A stretch of DNA of 64,000 nt, taken from positions 1-64,000 of the forward strand of contig MHBL01000195.1 of assembly GCA_001803235.1 (NCBI GenBank), read 5' to 3'. Numbering within the stretch: the first letter of the stretch is position 1; each line of letters begins with the position of its first letter. Position numbers and translations under genes: made by a program. Below the pieces are notes generated by a model, which was given only the letters and a program-made list of their open reading frames with translations, did not search any database and was not told the DNA's origin. Positions 1 to 8,412 of the stretch are shown here, piece by piece. This DNA comes from Lentisphaerae bacterium RIFOXYA12_64_32 (GTDB lineage Bacteria > Verrucomicrobiota > Lentisphaeria > Oligosphaerales > YB12-FULL-65-16).

Positions 1-57
1 TTGGTGTGCGCGGAGGCGTGGCCTTCCGAGACGCGGTGCCAGATCTTGAAACAGCCC
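1..57. mobile_element. partial MITE-like element cut by the window edge
   Basis: GTGTGCGCGGAGGCGTGGCCTTCCGAGACGCGGTGCCAGATCTTGAAACAGCCCTGG is the reverse complement of the left half of the 57364 copy. Confidence 0.65.
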
Positions 58-158
58 TGGTCCCGTTGGTTCTTGCCTTGCTCTTCGAGACCGCAGGCGC
101 TATCTTCCCGGCCGTGCCCGAGAAGCCTTCTCTCGCCGCACGAACTCGAGGAGTCATC

Positions 159-680
159 GTGAAACACACCATCGGCCGGTTGCTGCTGTTCGTCGCTTCG
201 GCTCTCTTCCTCGCCGGTGCCTTTCTGCACGCTGAGGAACTGACGTGGGACAACGACTTCTCGCGCGGACTTCGCGGCTGGATGCTGGGCGGGAACGCGA
301 AGTTGAAACGGGAAGGCGCGGTGATGTACATCCGGCTCGAGGGTCCGGCCGACAACGGCATCGCGGACTGCAGATCGCCGGAGTTGACGCTGGACGGCGC
401 CGAGCACGAGTACGAATTGAGCTGCACCTACCGAACCGATGTGGAGCAGTCCCAACTCCACAGCGGTGCGTGGTCTATTTTCTCCAAGCTGGACGGCGAC
501 AAGAAGCTGGTGGGAGACTGGACCGGTCTGACGCTTGGGCAGTCCGCCGGCTGGACCACCGCCAAGACCACGGTGAAGATCCCCGCCGGAACAAAGACGT
601 TCCAGGCAGGCATCCGGGTCCAGGGGCGCCCGGGCAAGACCCTGGACGTCCGGACGGTGTTCCTGCGGAGTATTCGGTAG
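159..680 (+). CDS. secreted protein of unknown function (signal peptide; carbohydrate-binding-like beta-sandwich possible)
   Basis: ORF from GTG 159, N-terminal signal peptide VKHTIGRLLLFVASALFLAGAFLHA; no strong family recognised. Confidence 0.6.
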   Translation: MKHTIGRLLLFVASALFLAGAFLHAEELTWDNDFSRGLRGWMLGGNAKLKREGAVMYIRLEGPADNGIADCRSPELTLDGAEHEYELSCTYRTDVEQSQLHSGAWSIFSKLDGDKKLVGDWTGLTLGQSAGWTTAKTTVKIPAGTKTFQAGIRVQGRPGKTLDVRTVFLRSIR

Positions 681-775
681 CTGGACGGCAGAGCCGACCA
701 CTATCGACTGCAGTCGAACGCAATCGACGGCAATCGATCTCACAGCCAGTATCCCGACACCGGGAAAGGACCATC

Positions 776-3493
776 ATGAGAAAATCGACAGTTTGCGTCT
801 GCCTCCTTTTCACCTGCCTGCTCGTGTCTGCCGTCCGGGCGGACCACGCGCTCTACGTCGCACCGAACGGCAATGACGCCTGGACCGGCAGCCTGCCGGC
901 CGCCAACGCCCAGCAGACGGACGGTCCGTTCAAGTCAGTGGCCCGCGCGCGTGACGCGCTCCGCGCACTGAAAGCCAAAGGGCCGGTCGGAGCCGTGACC
1001 GTGTCCCTGCGGGGCGGCCGGTACGAGCTGGCGGAAACGCTCGAGTTCACGCCTGCCGACTCGGGTACCGCAGACGCACCCATTGTCTACCGTGCCTACG
1101 AGGGAGAAACGCCGATTCTCAGTGCGGGAATGAAACTCACGGATATCCGCCAGGCAGGGACACATTGGGAAGTCAGCCTGCCGGACGTGAAGCAGGGCGA
1201 CTGGGAGTTCTCGCAGCTCTTCGTGAACGGGGGCCGGCGGATGCGCTCCCGGCTTCCGGCGGAAGGTTACTACTACATCGCAGGCTCGGCCCCCCGGGCG
1301 CCGTACCTGGCCGAGAAGCAGTCCGACGCGTTTCGCTACGATCCCCGGGACCTGAGCCTGTCAGAGGACGAGAACCTGCTCGACATCGAGATCGAGATCT
1401 TCCACCACTGGTCCACGTCCAAGCTCCGGATCGCCGAGATCGACCGGGGCGCGCGATGGGTCTCCTTCACCGGTTCCACCTACCGTGATCTGACCGCCGG
1501 CAGCCGCTATCTGGTCGAGAACTCACAGACGGGGATGAAAGAGCCGGGACAATGGTGCCTGGTCAGTTCCACGGGCACGCTTAAGTACATCCCGCTCCCG
1601 GGCGAAGACATCGCCTCGGTCGAGATCGTCGCGCCCCGTCACGATTGCCTCATGCGTATCGCCGGCGACCTTGAGCAGAAGCAGTGGGTCGAGCACCTCG
1701 TCTTCAAAGGTATCACGTTTGCCCACGCCAACTGGTCCACCCCGCTCCAGGGCAATGTCATCGGCCAGGCCGAGTGCTCGCTGCCCTGCGGCATACAGGC
1801 CGAAGGCATGCGGGACTGCGCGTTCGAGAGCTGTCGGTTCACGCAGATCAGTGCTCATGCGTTCGAACTGGGCCTGGCCTGCAAGCGCAACCGGGTTGAG
1901 GGATGCGAGTTCACCGACAACGGCGGTGGCGGGATCAAGATCGGTCCGGCACGCGGGAAGGACGAGGACCTTATCACCAGTCACAATGCGATCCGGGACT
2001 GCCTGATTGCCCACAACGGACGCTTTCTTCCGGCGTCGGTCGGGATCCTGCTGCAGTTCGCGCACAGCAATACGATCGAGCACAATGATGTCTACGACCT
2101 GTACTACACGGGTATCTCCGCCGGCTGGACCTGGGGCCTGGGCGAAACGCCCACCCGCGACAACACGATCGCGTACAATCACATCTACGATTGCATGCAG
2201 GATGTCCTGACTGACGGGGCCGCGATCTACACGCTGGGCCGGTCCCCCGGGACCGTCATCCGCGGCAACCTCATCCACGACTGTACCGGCATCCCCTGGG
2301 CCGTCGGCATCTACCTCGACCAGGGCTCGAGCTTCACGCTCACCGAGAACAACCTGGTCTACAACATCACCACCCACGTGTACAACCTCAACAGCGACGG
2401 CGGCATGCAGAACATTGCGCGGAACAACATCTTCGGCCCGATCCTCGACCCTGAAGCACCCATGTTCCGCAAGCCGCTGTTCTCCCGCGGCAAACGCGAG
2501 ACCGAACTGGGCTTCGACGTGCAGCACAATATCATCTACTGGGACAAGGGTGCCCTGACCCACGAGGCCTGGGAACGGTCCGACTGCATCTTCGACTACA
2601 ACCTCTACTGGAACTTCGGCGGCAACCCGGTCAAGTTCCATGAACGGTCCTTCGAAGAATGGCAGGCGACGGGGCAGGACAGCCATTCCCTCATCGCCGA
2701 TCCTCTGTTCGTAAACCCCACGGCCGGCGACTACCATCTCAAGGAGGGCTCGCCCGCGGCGAAGATCGGTTTCGAACCCTTTGACTACAACCAGGCCGGC
2801 CGCATCACCAGAACCGTTCCCAAGACGGTCCCCCGCGCCTACCCCGCGGGGCTTCGCAATCCTCCCCAACGAAAGCTTGAGATAGAGCTCGATTTCGAGG
2901 ACTCGGCTGTCGGCAGCGCGCCGCCCGTTGATATCTTTGAAGAGGGCAAGGCAACCATCCGCGTGACGGACGCCGCGGCGGCAACCGGGACGCGGTCGCT
3001 GAGGTTCACTGACGCCGTGGGGATCAAGTTCTACAACCCGCACCTGGTGCTGTTCAGCGGCAGGAAGTACACCGCGGGGTCTTTCCGGTTCTCCGCGGAC
3101 ATGATGAACGACAAGGCGAAGCCGGCCGACGTCTACGTCGAGTTCCGGGACTGGTCCGGCAACGCGATTCTGATGGGCCCGCAGCTCACGATCAAGCCGG
3201 ACGGGAAGCTGTACCTCAACTGCACCGGCGACGGCGAGGCCTCAACCGGCGAGGCGTTTTGCGAGATTCCCAACGGCGAATGGTTCCATGTCGAGATCCA
3301 GTTCGCACTCGACCCCAACGCCGACAAACAAGTGTACGACATCACCATTACCCAGGCCGGAGAGGTGAAGGCCCAGAGGAAGGGCATGCCGGTCAAAACC
3401 CCCGAATTCAAAGTCCTGAGCTGGGGCGGGATCGTATGCGCCGGCAAGAGCGAAGCGGTCTTCTGCGTCGACAATCTGGTGTTCAAGGAATAG
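776..3493 (+). CDS. secreted right-handed parallel beta-helix repeat protein (pectate-lyase-like)
   Basis: ATG 776, signal peptide MRKSTVCVCLLFTCLLVSAVRA; YVAPNGNDAWTGSLPAAN start and N-x-I-x-x-N-x-I style repeats (NAIRDCLIAHNG, NTIAYNHIYDC). Confidence 0.88.
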   Translation: MRKSTVCVCLLFTCLLVSAVRADHALYVAPNGNDAWTGSLPAANAQQTDGPFKSVARARDALRALKAKGPVGAVTVSLRGGRYELAETLEFTPADSGTADAPIVYRAYEGETPILSAGMKLTDIRQAGTHWEVSLPDVKQGDWEFSQLFVNGGRRMRSRLPAEGYYYIAGSAPRAPYLAEKQSDAFRYDPRDLSLSEDENLLDIEIEIFHHWSTSKLRIAEIDRGARWVSFTGSTYRDLTAGSRYLVENSQTGMKEPGQWCLVSSTGTLKYIPLPGEDIASVEIVAPRHDCLMRIAGDLEQKQWVEHLVFKGITFAHANWSTPLQGNVIGQAECSLPCGIQAEGMRDCAFESCRFTQISAHAFELGLACKRNRVEGCEFTDNGGGGIKIGPARGKDEDLITSHNAIRDCLIAHNGRFLPASVGILLQFAHSNTIEHNDVYDLYYTGISAGWTWGLGETPTRDNTIAYNHIYDCMQDVLTDGAAIYTLGRSPGTVIRGNLIHDCTGIPWAVGIYLDQGSSFTLTENNLVYNITTHVYNLNSDGGMQNIARNNIFGPILDPEAPMFRKPLFSRGKRETELGFDVQHNIIYWDKGALTHEAWERSDCIFDYNLYWNFGGNPVKFHERSFEEWQATGQDSHSLIADPLFVNPTAGDYHLKEGSPAAKIGFEPFDYNQAGRITRTVPKTVPRAYPAGLRNPPQRKLEIELDFEDSAVGSAPPVDIFEEGKATIRVTDAAAATGTRSLRFTDAVGIKFYNPHLVLFSGRKYTAGSFRFSADMMNDKAKPADVYVEFRDWSGNAILMGPQLTIKPDGKLYLNCTGDGEASTGEAFCEIPNGEWFHVEIQFALDPNADKQVYDITITQAGEVKAQRKGMPVKTPEFKVLSWGGIVCAGKSEAVFCVDNLVFKE

Positions 3494-3789
3494 GTGGGCC
3501 TCGGCTACGGACTTGGCCGGCTGATCGGGAGCTGGTACCCGGCATCGATGCGGTCCGGGACGTCACCCGGTGTGTCCGGTTCTGCGAGAAAGCCCTGGCC
3601 TGAGGGGCTGGCGACGCGACTCAGAACTCCAGACGCAGCCTGGCCTCACCGGAGAAGTGGTCGACGCGGACGCACTCCTGACGGGCGTCATAGACGCCGC
3701 CCTCCACCCTGACGGGCCTGCGGGCGTCGGAGCGCGGGGGGACTCCGGAGCGGCGGACAAGGGCCGGAGGCAGGCACTCCGACTCCGAC

Positions 3790-6700
3790 TCAGGTGCGCG
3801 GCGCTTGCCGCAACTCCACGTCTCTGATCGCGACCTTCCCCGACAGCGGCTTCTTCCGGAACAGACCGCCGTTGTCGACGACCAGGTTCAGGCGGATCAG
3901 GTCGGGTTTCTGGCCCTTCCGCAGGAAGAACGGTGTCTCGCACGCGATCCAGTCCGTGGTCCCGGTCAGGGTCTGACGGAGGGCGCGGGAGAAGCACTCG
4001 CCGCGGCCCGGGAACCGGCACCACATTTCGAGGTAGGCGCGGCCGGTCAGCCCCTCCGCCTTCACCTTGGCGCGGTACAGGACCTTGCAGTCCTCCACGT
4101 CGGGGTTGAAGACTTCGAAGAGCCGGAAGGTCCGCGCCTGGGTGCACGCTGCGGCCCAGGCGTCCCTATCCACCGTCAGGTCCGTGTCGATGACGGGTTC
4201 GGCCACGGTGAACACCCGCGGCAGTATCGTGACGATGCTGGAGGCATCGAAATCCGGTCCGAGCCGGGCGCGCCGGTCCGCCTCCAGTGCCGCGGCGTCT
4301 TCGGCCTGGATCTGGCGCTGGCGGCGGTTGGTCTTGATGATGAAGACGAACAGCACCACGACGTAGACGAGAATCAGCGCCGTCACCGCTGCCGCGTATT
4401 GGCCGGGGTGTGTCCGTCCCCAGGACCGGCCCAGGTATGTCATGGCCAGCACCGCGACGCAGAACACGGCCACACCCGCCATGCACCACCACGTCGCGCG
4501 CACCATCAACTGCCGCTCGCGCTGCGACTTGGTGTTCTCGATGCTCGCCTTGGCACCGTAGTAGGCGCCGATCGCGCCGCCCGCGACACCGCCCGCCGCA
4601 CCGAGCAGCGCGCCCGCCGCCGGGGCCGCCGCGGCGGCCGCGACCGACGAGACAGCGGCCGGCGCCTGGGCCCCGACGCCAGCCGCGCCCGCCACGGCGG
4701 AGACCGCCCCGGACGACAGAGACGTCTGGCGCGACATCCGGAACCATACAAGGCCGGCAATGGCCCCCAGGAACACCGGCGGCAGGTAACTCATCCCCAT
4801 CTGACCGTCGGGGAAGATGGCGCTGAGCAGAATCGGTACCGTCAGGAAGGGCAGGAAAGCCAGGATCCGCAGCCCGCCATGCCGGTGCAAGCCGATCACC
4901 GCGAACCAGCCGCCGCTGAGCACCCCCGCGCCCAGCGCCACCGGCCAGGACGGGCACAGGCGCGGCGGGAAGAACGGCAGTGCCAGGGCCAGCACCAGGC
5001 CGCCCCCCAGGCCCAGCAGAAGGAAGCGCTTGCGGCAGAGCGGCGGCGGCCGTGTCGGGTCGGCTGTGAACCGCCAGGGCTGTTCATCGTACTGCCTGCC
5101 GGCGAACAACTCGATCTGCACCCGAGCCTCGCGCGGGCTGACGCTGGCGAACTCGCGATACAGCTCGACGGCCGCCATCTTGCGCCCGGCGTACAACGCT
5201 CTGCAGATGGCATCGAACTGGTCCGGCGGCAGTTGTGCCGGCCCGGTCGTCGGCGACAGGCCAAAGGTCGCCGCGGCCTGCTCGCGGACGACGATCAACA
5301 CGAGCGCGAACCCGAAGCAGAACAGCATATACACGCCACTCAGCCACACCGGCCACCAGAAGCTGCCCTCCCAGACGAACGCCTCGACGGACTTGGCCGC
5401 CAGCCACAGCGCCCACCCGATGCCGACCCAACCCGCGGCAAAGAAGGCGACCGCGGCGGCAGGTGCGATCGGTCGCGGCGGCACCTGCATATGGGATGGG
5501 TCGAACAGGTCGCGCCACTCCAGGTCCCGCGAGAGCTTGCGGTAGTACGCAAAGAGGAAGCCCAGGGCCACGAACCCGTTGACAGCCCAATCCTTGAGCC
5601 CTCTCAGCGCGGTCGTCCGCGGTCCCGTAACCTTGGTCGTGTCCGGGTGGAGGTTGAGCCAGGTCAGGTACTGTGTCTGTTGCCACAGCCCGTAGGCCAG
5701 GCCTGCCAACCCGAGGATCACGGCCGACACCAGCGCAGTCATCAGCGTGCGGTGCCGGCGCGACCAGCTCACCGCCTTGCGCAGTGCGCTGGCGGGCCGC
5801 GCCAGAACCGGTTCGTTCTTCAAGAACCGGTCGAGTTCCTCGGCGAGCGCACGCGCCGACGCGTACCGCTGTTCCGGGCTCTTCTCGAGGCACTTCAGGC
5901 AGACGGTCTCGAGGTCCACCGGGATCACGCTGTTGAGGCTGCGTGGCGGAACCGGGTCTTGCGTGGCAGCCTGCATCAGGGTCGCCATGGGCGTGGTGCT
6001 CATGAACGGCGGGCGGCCGGTCAGCAGTTCATACAGGATCGCGCCGATCGCGTACACGTCACTGTGCGGGCCGACCAGGTCCTGGCGGCCCTTCGCCTGC
6101 TCGGGCGGCATGTAGCTGGGGCTGCCCATGATGGCGCCGGTGCGCGTCAGGCTGCTGTCGCCCTGGACCTGCCGGGCCAAGCCGAAATCGGTGATCCGCA
6201 CGTGATCGAGCGTGTCGATCATGATGTTCTGCGGCTTCAGGTCGCGATGCAGCGTGCCGCGCTGGTGCGCGAAGTGGATCGCTTCAGCAATGGTCTTCAC
6301 GTAACCCGCCGCGCGCTGCGCCGGCATGGGCTTGCCGCCGAGGATCTGGGCCAGGTTCTTGCCCTCGACGTAATCCATGGTGAAGTAGTGCCGGCCATCG
6401 TGCTCGCCGACCTCATGAATGGCGACGATGTTCGGGTGCTGCAGGTTCGCCGCCGCCTCGGCCTCAACGTGGAAACGCTTCACTTCGACGTCGCTGGCCA
6501 ACTGCCCGCTGAGGATCATCTTGAGCGCGACCGTGCGGTTGAGACTGGCCTGGCGCGCCTTGTAGATCATGCCCATTCCGCCGCGCGCGATTTCCTCGAG
6601 CAGTTCGTACTCGCCGAAGTAGCGGACCTTGGCGCCGACTTCCGGGTTGATCGTCTGCGTCTGGGCCGGTTCGACGGCGACCGTCGGCGACGGGACAGCC

Positions 6701-6801
6701 GTCGCCATGGCCTGCTTCACCAGGCACGCCGGGCAGAGTCCCTCAGGTGCGTCCGGGGTGAGCGCCGCACCGCACGTCGGGCATTTCGGGTGAGTTGTCA
6801 T
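3790..6801 (-). CDS. serine/threonine protein kinase with N-terminal zinc ribbon and C-terminal membrane domains
   Basis: CPTCGAALTPDAPEGLCPACL zinc ribbon; kinase motifs GGMGMIYKARQ, HRDLKPQNIMI, DFGLARQ, several hydrophobic segments after kinase. Confidence 0.92.
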   Translation of the reverse strand: MTTHPKCPTCGAALTPDAPEGLCPACLVKQAMATAVPSPTVAVEPAQTQTINPEVGAKVRYFGEYELLEEIARGGMGMIYKARQASLNRTVALKMILSGQLASDVEVKRFHVEAEAAANLQHPNIVAIHEVGEHDGRHYFTMDYVEGKNLAQILGGKPMPAQRAAGYVKTIAEAIHFAHQRGTLHRDLKPQNIMIDTLDHVRITDFGLARQVQGDSSLTRTGAIMGSPSYMPPEQAKGRQDLVGPHSDVYAIGAILYELLTGRPPFMSTTPMATLMQAATQDPVPPRSLNSVIPVDLETVCLKCLEKSPEQRYASARALAEELDRFLKNEPVLARPASALRKAVSWSRRHRTLMTALVSAVILGLAGLAYGLWQQTQYLTWLNLHPDTTKVTGPRTTALRGLKDWAVNGFVALGFLFAYYRKLSRDLEWRDLFDPSHMQVPPRPIAPAAAVAFFAAGWVGIGWALWLAAKSVEAFVWEGSFWWPVWLSGVYMLFCFGFALVLIVVREQAAATFGLSPTTGPAQLPPDQFDAICRALYAGRKMAAVELYREFASVSPREARVQIELFAGRQYDEQPWRFTADPTRPPPLCRKRFLLLGLGGGLVLALALPFFPPRLCPSWPVALGAGVLSGGWFAVIGLHRHGGLRILAFLPFLTVPILLSAIFPDGQMGMSYLPPVFLGAIAGLVWFRMSRQTSLSSGAVSAVAGAAGVGAQAPAAVSSVAAAAAAPAAGALLGAAGGVAGGAIGAYYGAKASIENTKSQRERQLMVRATWWCMAGVAVFCVAVLAMTYLGRSWGRTHPGQYAAAVTALILVYVVVLFVFIIKTNRRQRQIQAEDAAALEADRRARLGPDFDASSIVTILPRVFTVAEPVIDTDLTVDRDAWAAACTQARTFRLFEVFNPDVEDCKVLYRAKVKAEGLTGRAYLEMWCRFPGRGECFSRALRQTLTGTTDWIACETPFFLRKGQKPDLIRLNLVVDNGGLFRKKPLSGKVAIRDVELRQAPRT

Positions 6802-7092
6802 CGTCGGACTCCTTTCACCCAAAGAGAAAAGCACCTGTCCGCAAAGGTTACAGCACGTTGGCTCTTTTTTCCTGCGAAGTTGCCCTCTCGACGATCGTAT
6901 GGTGGCTCCGCCCCCATGCCCCTGCCAAAGGAACTCGTCCCTTTGGAATCCCGCTGGACTTTGCCCGGCCGCGCCGCGATGAAGTCGCGGTGCGGCCGGG
7001 CAAAGTCCCATGGGGTGTCCAGAGGGGACTGGTCCCCTTTGGCGGGGCCTGGGGTGGAACCCCAGACCGATCATCGTGAGCGCATCTCGATA

Positions 7093-7851
7093 TCACCCGC
7101 TCAGGGCCGCAAACAGATGTCGTAACTCCTCGTCCACGTCCGACGTGCTGGCGACCGTGTTGGCGACCTCGGCGCGCAGCAGGTCACGGTAGCGCTGGCG
7201 CAGCCGGTGCACGGCCACCTTTACCGCGCCCTCGGTCATGCCGAGGGTCGCTGCGATCTCGGCGTAGCGGGCCGTGGTCTTCTCGCCCGTCAGCGTGTCC
7301 TTTAGCGCGTCGAACAGCGGCGCCTTGCCGCTGGCTGCGAACTCCGCACGCAGTCGTGTGAAGACCGTGTCGAGCAGGGTCAGAGCCCAGCGGCGGTCGA
7401 AAATGCGTTCCGCGGTCATGTTGTCTGTCGGCTCCAACGCGTACCGGTCTTCGGCGGTGTGAGCGTCAAGCTCTATGAACACCTGGTCCCCGCCACGCTT
7501 CTTCGCGCTGGCCTTGTCCCATTCGTTGGCCAGAAAATGACTGAGCGACGCCAGCAGGAAGGACCGGAACTTGCCCTTCGACCGGTCGACCGCGTCAAGG
7601 CAGTGCTTGGCGATGAACCGCGCGAAGAACGCCTGCGTCAGGTCCTGTGCGTCCGCGGCGCTGTGGCCCTGGCGACGCACAAAAGCGTAGAGCGGATACC
7701 AGTAGGTCCGGCAGAGCTGCTCGAGCGCCTCGTGCGCTCGAGTGGCGTCGGCGTCGTCGCGCCCGGCCGTGAGCACGACCGTCCAGTGCGTCGTGGCGAA
7801 CTGCCGCGGCATGGCCGAAACCGGGCCGCCATTGTCGTCTGGGCTGGGCAT
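7093..7851 (-). CDS. RNA polymerase sigma factor, ECF-like
   Basis: FATTHWTVVLTAG..., QDLTQAFFARF region 2, C-terminal HTH MTEGAVKVAVHRLRQRYRDLLRAEVA; immediately upstream of the kinase on the same strand. Confidence 0.85.
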   Translation of the reverse strand: MPSPDDNGGPVSAMPRQFATTHWTVVLTAGRDDADATRAHEALEQLCRTYWYPLYAFVRRQGHSAADAQDLTQAFFARFIAKHCLDAVDRSKGKFRSFLLASLSHFLANEWDKASAKKRGGDQVFIELDAHTAEDRYALEPTDNMTAERIFDRRWALTLLDTVFTRLRAEFAASGKAPLFDALKDTLTGEKTTARYAEIAATLGMTEGAVKVAVHRLRQRYRDLLRAEVANTVASTSDVDEELRHLFAALSG

Positions 7852-7975
7852 GCACCTTTCCCTTGTGACGAGCCGATGCCGGGAGACCGGCGAACCCCTG
7901 ACAAGAGCCAGGTATCGACACGTGCGTCTGCCGTAGCATAGCACGCCCGCGCTGGCCCGGCCAGGAGGGGCTGCA

Positions 7976-8141
7976 CCAGGGCTGTTTCAAGATCCTGCAC
8001 CGCCTCATCGGAGGCCACGTTTCTGCGCACACCAAAGTGGGTGCGGCCTGTCCTCAGGCCGCACCTCCCTCGGCGTGGGGACACGCCGAGGGTACTCACC
8101 GCCGCGCCACACTCGAAAATTCCAGATCTTGAAACAGCCCT
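7976..8141. mobile_element. MITE-like element, complete copy
   Basis: 19 bp perfect TIR CCAGGGCTGTTTCAAGATC (7976-7994 / 8125-8143) and 9 bp direct repeat GGGGCTGCA at 7967-7975 and 8142-8150; two internal 11 bp hairpins. Confidence 0.8.
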
Positions 8142-8152
8142 GGGGCTGCACA

Positions 8153-8298
8153 GTGGCTCGGCGCGTTTCGCGTCGAAGCGGGACGCTCGGGGCGGCCTGT
8201 CCGGCGACGTTGCCTGGGCGAAGTCGGATCCCCGGACGAGGATCTCGGGCCGAGACGGCCCCGAGCACCCTGCTGCGGTCTCGGAGGTCCCGCGCCAC
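8153..8298 (+). repeat. dispersed intergenic repeat A, copy 1
   Basis: begins GTGGCTCGGCGCG, ends GGTCCCGCGCCAC; shares CCCGAGCACCCTGCTGCGGTC with other copies. Confidence 0.8.
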
Positions 8299-8412
8299 TG
8301 TGCGCGCTGTGCAGCGCAAACTGCGCAGCGTTTACTGGCGGTGTCACGAAACAACATCTACTTTGTCAGGGAACGTACGTGGCGGGAATTGGGGACAGAA
8401 GGAGCAAACCTA

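Noticed and set aside
1523-3043. Long minus-strand ORF (506 aa) opposite the beta-helix gene
   Set aside because: High-GC shadow ORF with Arg/Val/Asp-rich composition and no motifs; the plus strand clearly encodes a signal-peptide-bearing repeat protein.
3805-7125. 1106 aa plus-strand ORF opposite the kinase
   Set aside because: Antisense shadow of a well-supported kinase; low-complexity Arg/Gln/His-rich translation.
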